NCBI GenBank assembly: GCA_965230495.1
Contig: OZ246004.1
Coordinates: 2,542,001-2,606,000 of the forward strand
Source of the DNA: JACJYM01 sp965230495
GTDB taxonomy: Bacteria; Bacteroidota; Bacteroidia; Chitinophagales; Saprospiraceae
Length of the DNA stretch: 64,000 bases
Reading direction: 5' to 3'
The translations under genes were made by a program, and so were the position numbers. Under the pieces are notes generated by a model. It was given only the letters and a program-made list of their open reading frames with translations, was not told where the DNA came from and ran no database searches. Below are positions 7,959 to 17,649 of this stretch, piece after piece. Every line of letters begins with the position of its first letter. The stretch's first letter is position 1.

Positions 7959-10016
7959 TTAAGATATCAAATCATTCAGAATATTATCATCTACTAAATT
8001 GGGAAGAGTTACTTGCAGCTTTGGTTCTTTTTTCATAGCCTCTTTAATAGCAAAAATAGCTTCTTTATTTCTTGCCCAACTTCTTCTAGCGACTCCGTTA
8101 TTAACATCCCAATGAAGCATCGATCTCAGATTTTTTTCTGCTTGCTCACTACCATCCAATACCATTCCAAAACCACCATTAATCACTTCTCCCCAACCTA
8201 CACCTCCTCCATTATGCAATGATATCCATGTAGCCCCTCTAAAAGAATCTCCAACAAAATTTTGTACAGCCATATCAGCAGTAAAAGATGAACCATCATA
8301 TATATTGGCAGTCTCTCTGAAAGGAGAATCTGTGCCTGAAACATCGTGATGATCCCTTCCCAAAACTACTGGACCCTTCAGTTTTCCTTCTCTGATTGCA
8401 TCATTAAACGCTTTAGCAATTTTAATTCTTCCCTCAGCATCAGCGTACAAAATCCTGGACTTACTACCCACTACAGGTATATTGGTATCAGCATTTGTAA
8501 TCCATAAAATATTGTCATTCAATTGTGACTGAATCTCCTCGGGTGCTTCTTTTTTCATCTCTTCAAGAATTCTTTTAGCTATTTGATCTGACAAATCCAG
8601 ATCATCCTTCTCTCCTGAAGTACACACCCATCTAAAAGGACCAAATCCATAATCAAAACACATGGGTCCCATTATATCCTCAACATAAGAAGGATATTTA
8701 AATTTTAGCCTTTCTTCACTAGTATAAATATCTGCTCCAGCCTCACCTGCTTCTTTTAAGAAGGCATTTCCATAATCCCAAAAATACATTCCCTTTTTAG
8801 TCAATTTATTAATGGCATTTACGTGTCTGATCAGTGTCTTTTTGACTTCGTTCAGGAATGCTACCTTGTCCTTTATTAATAAATCTTTTGCTTCCTCAAA
8901 GCTATACCCAACCGGACAATAGCCCAAGTCGTCAATATTATGAAGAGAGGTTTGATCCGATCCTAACTCCACTTTCAAATCCGAATCTACCAATGCCTCC
9001 CATAAATCCACTATATTGCCAAAATAAATCAAGGAAACTGCTTCTTTACTCTTTTTACATGATTTCGCCTTTGAAATTAACTCTGTTACATCTTCGAAGA
9101 CATTCTCCTTTTGCACATATCCATCATTTATCCTCTGTTGAATAGCTTCACCATCCACCTCAGCAATGACTCCCACTGCTCCCGTTATCTCAGTAGCCAA
9201 CGCCTGAGCTCCACTCATACCCCCTAACCCAGAAGTGACGTAAAGTATTCCTGACAAACTATCTGTTCCCAATTCATTTTTCCTTCCTGCATTTAACAAT
9301 GTTATGGTTGTTCCATGTACAATTCCTTGAGGACCTATATACATAAAAGAACCCGCAGTCATTTGTCCATATTGAGTAACTCCAAGTGCATTGTATTTAT
9401 TCCAATCATCCTTTTTAGAATAATTCGGTATCATCATACCATTTGTAACCACTACCCTGGGTGCATTTTCATGAGAAGGAAACAATCCCAATGGATGTCC
9501 GGAATAAAGTACAAGTGTTTGATCGTCAGTCATGGTAGCTAAATACTTCATAACTAACCGATATTGAGCCCAATTTTGGAATACAGCTCCATTTCCACCA
9601 TATGTTATCAGTTCATGGGGGTGCTTGGCTACTTTGTGATCCAAATTATTTTGAATCATCAACATAATAGCAGCTGCTTGTTTCGATTTGGCCGGATATT
9701 CATCTATGCCTCGTGAAAAGATGGAATTTTCAGGAATAAAACGGTACATATATATCCTGCCATAGTTACACAATTCCTCATAAAATTCCCTCGCCAAAAT
9801 CTCATGATGTGCTTCATCAAAATATCTCAAAGCATTACGGACGGCTAACATTTTTTCTTCTTCGCTAAGCACCCCATCAATTACTCGAACAGGAGCATGT
9901 ACTACACTATTATCATATACGTATGGTATTGGTAATTTTTCGGGGATCCCTTCCAATATTTCTTCCTGAAATGTCATATTTTCTTGATTTTTATCGAAAT
10001 TTTGAAGCACTTTCAA
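7959..10016 (-). CDS. hutU: Urocanate hydratase
   Basis: Converts urocanate to imidazolone propionate, the second step of histidine breakdown, using tightly bound NAD+. 685 aa, longer than the roughly 555-aa proteobacterial enzyme and consistent with the long form common in Bacteroidota. Family signatures include TYGGNGAVFQNWAQYRLV, LYSGHPLGLFPS, the glycine-rich TSGLGGMSGAQALA (NAD site) and the C-terminal SLHNGGGVGWGEVINGG. The other hut genes (hutH, hutI, ftcD/hutG) are not in the window, so the pathway is scattered. Confidence 0.96.
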   Translation of the reverse strand: MKVLQNFDKNQENMTFQEEILEGIPEKLPIPYVYDNSVVHAPVRVIDGVLSEEEKMLAVRNALRYFDEAHHEILAREFYEELCNYGRIYMYRFIPENSIFSRGIDEYPAKSKQAAAIMLMIQNNLDHKVAKHPHELITYGGNGAVFQNWAQYRLVMKYLATMTDDQTLVLYSGHPLGLFPSHENAPRVVVTNGMMIPNYSKKDDWNKYNALGVTQYGQMTAGSFMYIGPQGIVHGTTITLLNAGRKNELGTDSLSGILYVTSGLGGMSGAQALATEITGAVGVIAEVDGEAIQQRINDGYVQKENVFEDVTELISKAKSCKKSKEAVSLIYFGNIVDLWEALVDSDLKVELGSDQTSLHNIDDLGYCPVGYSFEEAKDLLIKDKVAFLNEVKKTLIRHVNAINKLTKKGMYFWDYGNAFLKEAGEAGADIYTSEERLKFKYPSYVEDIMGPMCFDYGFGPFRWVCTSGEKDDLDLSDQIAKRILEEMKKEAPEEIQSQLNDNILWITNADTNIPVVGSKSRILYADAEGRIKIAKAFNDAIREGKLKGPVVLGRDHHDVSGTDSPFRETANIYDGSSFTADMAVQNFVGDSFRGATWISLHNGGGVGWGEVINGGFGMVLDGSEQAEKNLRSMLHWDVNNGVARRSWARNKEAIFAIKEAMKKEPKLQVTLPNLVDDNILNDLIS

Positions 10017-10063
10017 ATTTCCAAGAGTCTATTAATAAAGAGTCAAATAAATATTCTTAAATA

Positions 10064-10071
10064 CAAAGCTA
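10064..10071 (-). promoter_or_regulatory. -7 promoter element for hutU
   Basis: TAGCTTTG on the minus strand is a perfect TAnnTTTG match 48 bp upstream of the hutU ATG. No convincing -33 element was found. Confidence 0.45.
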
Positions 10072-10204
10072 AAACATAATATCAATTGAGGAGAAATCGT
10101 TTATAGTTATTTATTATTTGCTAAGCTTAAATGAATTTATAATCTGTCTCTAAATTATTTTTTGTTTTATGAGACAAGGATATAAATATTAAATTAATTT
10201 ATAA

Positions 10205-10212
10205 TATTTTTG
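10205..10212 (+). promoter_or_regulatory. -7 promoter element for the SprB-repeat adhesin
   Basis: TATTTTTG matches TAnnTTTG, 31 bp upstream of the ATG at 10244, in the divergent region shared with hutU. Confidence 0.45.
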
Positions 10213-10243
10213 TGCTGATATTAAGTTAAACTTAAATAAACCC

Positions 10244-13200
10244 ATGAATATAAAGAACTTGCCCTTTGTTGCGAGATTACTTTGTTGTGTGCTTTTATTT
10301 TTTAGCACCCTTAACTCCCAAGCTCAAGATTTGGATCCGGTTTCTATTGACATTGAATGTATTACAGGGAATACTGGAGATATGGTTTGTGTAGATTTTG
10401 TAGTCAACAGTTTTGAATCAGTTACATCGTTTCAATTTGCAGTAAATTTTGATCCCGGCCTACTATCATATACTAATGTGCAGGAATCTCCTGATTTTCC
10501 AAACCTTGAAGATGCGTATAACGATGGTTCAGCGGGAAATGGATATATTCTATTCATATTTTCTACTGAGACAGCCGTTACTCTCAATACTGGTGATATA
10601 GTTTTCAGTGTATGTTTTGAAATCGTGGGTGACTGTGGAAATACAAGCCCAGTTTATATAGATGGTAGTATAATATCCGGCGGATTGGAAATATGCCAAG
10701 AAGATATGGATATAAATCAGATATGCTCTACCATTATGGATGGACAGCCCGGATGTGTAGATATTGTCTGTACCGAACTCACCGCCTTTATTGTAGCATG
10801 TGCAGAAACAGATGATGGTGCTGGAGATGGATCTGTCACGTTTTATGCAAGTGGAGGTGATGCTCCTTATACATATGAATTGAACCCTGGCTCTATTACA
10901 GAAACCACTCCGCTTTCAGAAAATCAACGAGAGACAATAAATGGTCTAAGTACTGCAAACTATACACTTGTTGTCACTGATAATAGTGGTAATACTACAT
11001 CAGCTTCCGTGTTTCTTGATGTTAATTTCCCTGTAACATTTGATCTTAAGGAATTGAGAAATCCAACATGTTTTAACCGAGACAACGGATATATAGAAAT
11101 CGAGAACATCATGGGTGGATTTGCACCCTATACCATCAAATGGGAGCCTACTTTAAGAAATACTCCACGAATAGAAGATTTGCCTCCAGGAGTTTATACT
11201 GTGACTGTAATGGATGATGGGGGCTGTGAAACTTCGGAAACTTACGAACTCACTTTAGACACCTTAAAAGCTGAGGTTATGATTACGGACAGTATTACTT
11301 GTAAAGGTAATAGTGATGGAGCTATTAAAGTGACTGCTTCCGGAGGTACTCCTTATTTTGAAAATAATTATGGACTCACAAGAAATGGATTTAACCTTGG
11401 AGTCAACGGTTCTATGTGGAATATTGGAGGTCTTCAGGAAGGCATCGTAACTATTAGAGTGTACGATTCATTAGGCTGTTATACCGATCCTATAGAAGTC
11501 AATATGGAAGCCAATCAAAATTTTTTAGAAGCTCTATTTAATATTGATCAGCCAAATTGTTATGGTGATTTCGGTAGTGTTGCAGCTAGTGCCAGTGCAG
11601 TCACAAACGATGGTAGTTTTTTATTTAGACCTACCAAAGGGGGATTAGATCTTCCAGGGGTATTTGCTACGATAGGAAATGACTCTATGGAATCTATTCA
11701 ACCCTTAATGGCTGGAATTTATGATGTGAATATTAGGCACTTCCCCTCTCAATGCGAAATAGATACTTTCTTTGAAATAATAGAGCCTGAAGAGTTGATA
11801 CTGGACTCTATAGAGGTAAGTAGACCCAGTTGTGCCGGTGCCGATGGAAAAATAGCCGTTATGGCTACAGGTGGAACTCCTATATATATGTACGAATGGG
11901 AAAATGCTGAGACAGATACCCTAAGAGAAGATCTCAATGGAGGCATGTATTCTTGTACTGTAGTAGACGCCAATGGATGTAGAGATTCTCTCTCATGGAC
12001 CTTTATGGATGGTGGCACACTAAATATCGGTTTTATTACTACTCAAGCAATAAGTTGTTCCGGAGCCAATGACGGATCTATCCAAGTCATTGATAATGGA
12101 AATAATAGCACATACCAATGGGAAGATGAAAATGGCATGGATTTAGGTGCTGGCCCGGAAATAACTGGTTTGAGCTCAGGCACGTATTATGTAACGGTCA
12201 CTGCAGATGGTTGCGTTGGAGAGGATGATTATTTCCTACCTGAACCCACTACTTTTTCTGCTACATTTCCAGATCCTGTGTTACCTTCCTGTCCAGATAC
12301 ACAAGACGGAACTTTAAGTATTTCCCTTCAAGGTGGGAATATGCCTTATGAATATGAATGGTACAATACTAATGATTCTGGAGATCCCGAAGGATCACCT
12401 ATTGGTAATCAGTCAGTAATAAATGGAATAGGTGCAGGAACGTACTATATTTCTGTTACTGATTTAACAGGATGCGTTTACGATACAACATTAAATCTAG
12501 ACGTACCACCTGCTTTAGAGTTAGATGTCAATGGTTTAATTGATGTTTCGTGTTTTAATGGTTCAGACGGAATGGCTACAGCTACTGCCTCTGGTGGAGG
12601 AAATGGTGTTACGGATTTTAACTACACATGGTCTACCGGTGAAAGTGGCACTGGAATTTCCCATACCGCTACACAGTTAGAAGGAGGATTAAATTGGGTT
12701 TATGCCGATGATGGATATTGTGTAAGTGATACGGTATTCTTTAATACTGATCAGCCCGATCCTCTAGTAATTGATCTTGCAGCTTCAACCATAGAACAAC
12801 CGGATTGTGGTGATGATTGCAATGGTAGAGCCATTATCGTTGGTATGGGAGGCAATGGAGGGCCACATATTGTATATTGGGTCGATTTGGATAGCAATAA
12901 TCCATCCCAACAAAATTTATGTGCAGGAACATATCATATAGAACTAACTGACATAAACGGTTGTACTAATATGGATTCGATAATTCTATACCAAGTAGAG
13001 CCTCTTGAAGTTACCATTAATGAATCCATTACTCAAGACATTAATTGTTTTGATAATAACGGTGGAACCATCGGAGTAAATGTTATGGGAGGCACTCCGG
13101 GTACGTATAATTATTTTTGGACTCCTAATGTATCTTCGGGAGCAGTAGCCACGGGATTGGGCGAAGGTGATTATCAAATCATTGTCACCGATGACACCAA

Positions 13201-14038
13201 TTGTATTGATACGGTTGAATACAGCCTTACCGAACCCATTCCAGTAGATGCTGAGGTAACAACTGATGGCGATATTAATTGTTTTGGAGAATCAACTTGT
13301 ATTCGAATCAACAATCCTTCGGGTGGTTCAGGTAGTAATTATACCTATACAATTAATAATGGAGTAAGATTTCCTATAGACTCTTGTGTAACCGTTTTTG
13401 CCGGTGAATACCTGATTAATGTTTTTGATGCCGAAGGATGCAACTTTGAAACAACCATAGATATTTCTCAACCGGCTGAAGTCGAAGTAACTTTAGGTGA
13501 AGATATAGAAATCAAACTAGGTCTAGCGACCGAAGAAATAACTGTAGACGTATTCTCCGAACAAGGTATCGACACTTTAGAATGGATTCCAAATACATAC
13601 TTGGATTGTATTGATCCAGATTGTTTTACCGTGGTGTCCCAACCTCCATCAGACATTTTGTATAGAGCTGTTGTTACCGATGAAAATGGATGCACGGGAT
13701 TTGACGAAATAAGAGTAAGTGTTACTGATGACAGAACCTTAGTTTTGCCGAATATTATCAGTATTGGCGGTGATGGGTATAATGACCATTTTGATTTAAG
13801 CTTTGGCTTCGAAGTAGCTCAAATTAAACTACTTCAGGTCTTTGACAGATGGGGTAATAGAGTTTTCCATAGAGAAAACTTTGTTCCTGTAGTCAATGAT
13901 CCTGATTCGTGGGATGGCAGATTTAATGGTGAGTTTGTCCAGCAAGGCGTATATGTTTGGTATATGGTTGCAGAATTTGTTGATGGTGTTGAGGTGGATT
14001 ATACTGGCGATCTTACTGTTATTAGAAACGGAGAATAG
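10244..14038 (+). CDS. T9SS-secreted adhesin with cohesin-like domain and SprB repeats
   Basis: 1264-aa secreted surface protein. Signal peptide about residues 1-27 (ends SQAQ); a cohesin-like beta-sandwich at about 33-165 (FDPGLLSYTNV, LNTGDIVFSVCFEI); then about a dozen SprB-type repeats of roughly 75-90 residues up to about 1150, each with a conserved Cys, a GG(T/N)PPY-like turn and LxxGxYxVTVTD-like strands. A type B (gliding-motility/CHU_C) sorting domain closes the protein (about 1170-1264: GDGYNDHF, VFDRWGNRVF, GVYVWYM). SprB-like proteins act as cell-surface adhesins carried by the gliding machinery; this one may serve attachment. A GSCFA gene overlaps its stop codon. Confidence 0.9.
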   Translation: MNIKNLPFVARLLCCVLLFFSTLNSQAQDLDPVSIDIECITGNTGDMVCVDFVVNSFESVTSFQFAVNFDPGLLSYTNVQESPDFPNLEDAYNDGSAGNGYILFIFSTETAVTLNTGDIVFSVCFEIVGDCGNTSPVYIDGSIISGGLEICQEDMDINQICSTIMDGQPGCVDIVCTELTAFIVACAETDDGAGDGSVTFYASGGDAPYTYELNPGSITETTPLSENQRETINGLSTANYTLVVTDNSGNTTSASVFLDVNFPVTFDLKELRNPTCFNRDNGYIEIENIMGGFAPYTIKWEPTLRNTPRIEDLPPGVYTVTVMDDGGCETSETYELTLDTLKAEVMITDSITCKGNSDGAIKVTASGGTPYFENNYGLTRNGFNLGVNGSMWNIGGLQEGIVTIRVYDSLGCYTDPIEVNMEANQNFLEALFNIDQPNCYGDFGSVAASASAVTNDGSFLFRPTKGGLDLPGVFATIGNDSMESIQPLMAGIYDVNIRHFPSQCEIDTFFEIIEPEELILDSIEVSRPSCAGADGKIAVMATGGTPIYMYEWENAETDTLREDLNGGMYSCTVVDANGCRDSLSWTFMDGGTLNIGFITTQAISCSGANDGSIQVIDNGNNSTYQWEDENGMDLGAGPEITGLSSGTYYVTVTADGCVGEDDYFLPEPTTFSATFPDPVLPSCPDTQDGTLSISLQGGNMPYEYEWYNTNDSGDPEGSPIGNQSVINGIGAGTYYISVTDLTGCVYDTTLNLDVPPALELDVNGLIDVSCFNGSDGMATATASGGGNGVTDFNYTWSTGESGTGISHTATQLEGGLNWVYADDGYCVSDTVFFNTDQPDPLVIDLAASTIEQPDCGDDCNGRAIIVGMGGNGGPHIVYWVDLDSNNPSQQNLCAGTYHIELTDINGCTNMDSIILYQVEPLEVTINESITQDINCFDNNGGTIGVNVMGGTPGTYNYFWTPNVSSGAVATGLGEGDYQIIVTDDTNCIDTVEYSLTEPIPVDAEVTTDGDINCFGESTCIRINNPSGGSGSNYTYTINNGVRFPIDSCVTVFAGEYLINVFDAEGCNFETTIDISQPAEVEVTLGEDIEIKLGLATEEITVDVFSEQGIDTLEWIPNTYLDCIDPDCFTVVSQPPSDILYRAVVTDENGCTGFDEIRVSVTDDRTLVLPNIISIGGDGYNDHFDLSFGFEVAQIKLLQVFDRWGNRVFHRENFVPVVNDPDSWDGRFNGEFVQQGVYVWYMVAEFVDGVEVDYTGDLTVIRNGE

Positions 14039-14970
14039 TGAAGCTATTCACGCCTATAAGTATCTCTCCATCACCAAACAAAATTGATCATCAGAGTAAC
14101 ATTCTTACTCTGGGTTCATGTTTTTCCAACCATATTGGTTCTTTGCTCGGGGATTTTAAATTTAATATCTCCAACAATCCTTTTGGCACCATATTTAACT
14201 CGATATCTATTGCTAAAATTCTCCATACTTACTCATCAGGAAAAATCGTTGATAAAAACAGGTTTCACCAGAATAAGGAAGGGTACTATTTTCACTATGA
14301 TTTCTCTGGTAAATTAAATGATGAGAGTCAAGAAGCTGTAGCTATTAATATCGAAAAGGCTTTTACAGATGTCCCAGAAAATTTAAATTGGCTTATTATA
14401 ACTTTGGGAACTTCATATGCTTATATACTTAATAAAGATAATCAGGTTGTCACCAATTGTCATAAGGTTGATCAAAGGAATTTCCGCAAAGAAATACTAT
14501 CTATAGAACAACAATTTTCTTCTTTAGAAAAGACCTTACAGCTTCTTAAGGAAAAACATAGCAATCTACATGTTATACTCACTGTTAGTCCCGTTCGACA
14601 TATCAAAGATGGCATTGTTCAAAACAATCGAAGCAAAGCTAGACTAATAGAGGTCTCAAATAAATTGGCGGATCTCTACACGTACATAGATTATTTTCCC
14701 TCTTACGAAATTCTTATCGATGAATTAAGAGACTACAGATTCTATAAAGATGATTTAATTCATCCTAATGATACTGCAGTGCACATTATATGGGAAAGAT
14801 TTAAGCAAAGCTATTTTGCCCATGAAACCATAAATGTTTGTTCCGAAATTGATAAATTAAATAAATTAGAAAGTCATATCCCTAGTAAGTTAAATGCTCT
14901 CAATCATCAGAATCAGATAATTAAGCTAAAACAATCACTAGTAAATAAATACCCCTTTATCAAATGGTGA
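14038..14970 (+). CDS. GSCFA-domain protein (SGNH-hydrolase-like)
   Basis: 310 aa. The family-naming motif is present (ILTLGSCFSNHIGSLL, then NNPFGTIFN), followed by a central block (WLIITLGTSYAY) and a C-terminal HPND-type catalytic-looking motif (LIHPNDTAVHIIW). The family resembles SGNH esterases, but its substrate is not known to me. No signal peptide. The GTG start shares its G with the TAG stop of the adhesin gene (TAGTG), so translation is probably coupled. It is convergent with the next gene, with one base between stops. Confidence 0.85.
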   Translation: MKLFTPISISPSPNKIDHQSNILTLGSCFSNHIGSLLGDFKFNISNNPFGTIFNSISIAKILHTYSSGKIVDKNRFHQNKEGYYFHYDFSGKLNDESQEAVAINIEKAFTDVPENLNWLIITLGTSYAYILNKDNQVVTNCHKVDQRNFRKEILSIEQQFSSLEKTLQLLKEKHSNLHVILTVSPVRHIKDGIVQNNRSKARLIEVSNKLADLYTYIDYFPSYEILIDELRDYRFYKDDLIHPNDTAVHIIWERFKQSYFAHETINVCSEIDKLNKLESHIPSKLNALNHQNQIIKLKQSLVNKYPFIKW

Positions 14971-14971
14971 T

Positions 14972-17533
14972 CTACCTTCTTACTATTGTCAATCTATTCG
15001 TATAATTCACAGCCTCCGTTCTTATAACTACATGATATAATCCATCTCTAAGGCCCTCCAGTTCTACCCGATGGGTTTTCGATATACTATTTATACTTTC
15101 AGTATAAACCAATCGTCCCATATTATCTAAAATTTGAACTTCACTTACATCACTGAATATATCTTCATTCGGTTTTATGTTGAAATATTCTGATGCTGGA
15201 TTAGGATAAATTTGAAATCTATCTGAGCTTATATACTCCTCTTCAGTAGAAACACTTTCCCTGACATCAAAGTCCCATATTCCTCTTCCATACGTGCCAA
15301 ATCTGGCTGTATTGGTTGCTGAAACAAACTCAACACTCCAATACGTTTGATTTGGAGTAGCATTTCCAGTAAGGCTATGCCATTGATTATCCTCAACAAC
15401 AAAAACATAGGGGCCGGACTCAGTGGCTGCAAAAATCAACGATTCATCGGAATTAGAAGCCAACTTAAAACATGTGGTAGGCATCATTCCCTGATCCATG
15501 GGTGAAAATGATAGCCCCGCATTATCTGATTTGTATACTGGGGCATGGCTATATCCGCTACCGGATATATATATAACATTCGGATCAGTCTTTGAAGGCA
15601 ATATACAAGAACCATATAAATAATGTGAATCCGACAAGAACTGTTGCCTCATTTCAAAATTCTGACCTCCATCATTTGAATAATAATAATGTCCATTCGT
15701 GGTCAAAACATACCAGACATTATTGTCAAAAGGACTAACCGCCATCGCAGAAATGGTACCTCCACTAACCGAAAAGTCAAAAGGTAGTTCATCTGCTTGA
15801 ATTGAAAATCCTAAATTCTCTAATCGAATGATATGAGAACCAAATGAGCTTGGATTAGTACTTCCTCCTGCGGCGTACACGACATCATCACCGTACGGAG
15901 ATGGTATAATAGGCGGTATCCAAACTGTTTCGTTTCCTGAGTCAATAGTATAAGAGGCTGTTGGACTACTCTCATTACGAGGATCTTCATATACCCCAAT
16001 CCATCCTCCCGGATAAACAGTCCACAGATGTTTTCCTTGGTTTGTAAACACTAAGTGTCCATAATCGCCAGAAATATTTTGTTCTAAGTAACTCGGTGTT
16101 CCTTCTTCCAAAACTTCACCTCTTTGAAGGCCTTGATCTTGTGTGCCTCCATAAATATAGTAAGGATCATTGGGATCAGTAACCACATCATAAAATTGTC
16201 CTACGTTAAGTCCTTCCAGTCCAATGTTTAGATTAGTCACTCCATGGTCTTTAGAATAACTAAGTCCTCCATGATTACCAATTAAGATAAAGCTCTCTTC
16301 ATCATCATATTCGTACTCCGCTATATCCATTATGTCCGCATGTAGCTTTGAAAATGGATCGTTATAATACTCCCACCACCTATTAATATTTTCCCAATGA
16401 CTTCCCCCATCTGATGAGCGGTAAGAATCTACTTCTCCATATATTAGTTTCTCAGGATCCGAAGGAGCTCTATAAACTCCAACTGCCCAAGGGCTGCTTG
16501 GTAAATTTCCAACAAACTCCCAGTTCTTTCCATAATCATGAGACAAATAATGTTTACTATTACCATCTAACATATATACAGTATGAGTCGTATCATTTTT
16601 CACAACACTTAAGCCTCTACAATCTCCTTCTTCAAAATTGAAAGGGGAATTTTGAGCAACACGGTCTAATTTGTTAGTTTCATTATTCCATAGATATACA
16701 TTCATCGAACCTTCGGTAATTTTTTCAACTAACAAAACGTCGTCACTACCAATTGCCTTTTGAAAGTTTACATGACCATTTTGATAAGGTATAAATCCTT
16801 TTTTGTTAGTATAAGATTCACCGTTATCTTCAGAAACAAATAATCTAAATGGAGACCAATAATCATTTTTATATATCAAAAAAACCTTACCCTCATGGTA
16901 CATTGCATTATATATCGTAGCTCCTACTGTAGCTAGCCCACTGCATGGGATCCAGGAAACTCCTCCATCATCAGAGTAATGCGGTATCCCTTGAATTGCG
17001 GCTAATATCCTGGGGTTATCCCCACCTAAATCAATAACTTCTAAGAAAGAACCATTAAATCTATAATCATCATTTATCACTTCCCAGTTCGAACCTACTA
17101 GATCTGATTTCAACATAGGGCCTCCACCTCCAATACAATAAATTGTTTCCTCCTTTTTATCATAAGCAGTTATTCTGACATTGCCTGCCTGATTAATGCT
17201 CCCCCTCTCAATCCATTCTCCACTAACTTTTCCATTGGCAAATTCTTCAATACCTCCTCTTATATTGTTTTCTTTTCTTCTCTGCTTCTTTATTTTGCTA
17301 AGTGTCTTTGTATTTCGATATTCTATTGCTTCCCAATTTGATGCATCTCCACCATGAACGCGGTGAATCCACTCTTGCCTTTGCCCTTTTCTCTTGCCTT
17401 CATGTTTCAAGTGATATTCGTTTACATAAGTATCTAGAGGTTGGGGAAACATCCTTCTATTATCTTCATTGTCATTGAAAAAAATTAACGCCAAAATTGA
17501 GATGGTAACAATTGATACTACTATTCTTTTCAT
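14972..17533 (-). CDS. T9SS-secreted BNR/sortilin-like beta-propeller protein
   Basis: 853 aa. N-terminal hydrophobic signal (about 4-20), then repeated BNR/Asp-box modules of the VPS10/sortilin and glycosidase type (SDDGGVSWIP, SEDNGESY, SHDYGKNWE, SSDGGSHWEN, SNDGGQNFE, SDNAGLSFS) that should fold as one or two beta-propellers. The C terminus is a type A sorting domain (QIYPNPASEYFNI onward). Such Bacteroidota proteins are exported and often described as glycosyl-hydrolase-like, but I see no catalytic signature, so a binding role is equally possible. Confidence 0.85.
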   Translation of the reverse strand: MKRIVVSIVTISILALIFFNDNEDNRRMFPQPLDTYVNEYHLKHEGKRKGQRQEWIHRVHGGDASNWEAIEYRNTKTLSKIKKQRRKENNIRGGIEEFANGKVSGEWIERGSINQAGNVRITAYDKKEETIYCIGGGGPMLKSDLVGSNWEVINDDYRFNGSFLEVIDLGGDNPRILAAIQGIPHYSDDGGVSWIPCSGLATVGATIYNAMYHEGKVFLIYKNDYWSPFRLFVSEDNGESYTNKKGFIPYQNGHVNFQKAIGSDDVLLVEKITEGSMNVYLWNNETNKLDRVAQNSPFNFEEGDCRGLSVVKNDTTHTVYMLDGNSKHYLSHDYGKNWEFVGNLPSSPWAVGVYRAPSDPEKLIYGEVDSYRSSDGGSHWENINRWWEYYNDPFSKLHADIMDIAEYEYDDEESFILIGNHGGLSYSKDHGVTNLNIGLEGLNVGQFYDVVTDPNDPYYIYGGTQDQGLQRGEVLEEGTPSYLEQNISGDYGHLVFTNQGKHLWTVYPGGWIGVYEDPRNESSPTASYTIDSGNETVWIPPIIPSPYGDDVVYAAGGSTNPSSFGSHIIRLENLGFSIQADELPFDFSVSGGTISAMAVSPFDNNVWYVLTTNGHYYYSNDGGQNFEMRQQFLSDSHYLYGSCILPSKTDPNVIYISGSGYSHAPVYKSDNAGLSFSPMDQGMMPTTCFKLASNSDESLIFAATESGPYVFVVEDNQWHSLTGNATPNQTYWSVEFVSATNTARFGTYGRGIWDFDVRESVSTEEEYISSDRFQIYPNPASEYFNIKPNEDIFSDVSEVQILDNMGRLVYTESINSISKTHRVELEGLRDGLYHVVIRTEAVNYTNRLTIVRR

Positions 17534-17649
17534 CAGATTTTCTTTAATATCATTTTACTTGAGATCAGCCTTATCATAAAGATAAAACTTTATAACGCTC
17601 AGTAGCAACTAAAATGAGTTCATGTGTTATTCGTTACAATTTATCTCCG

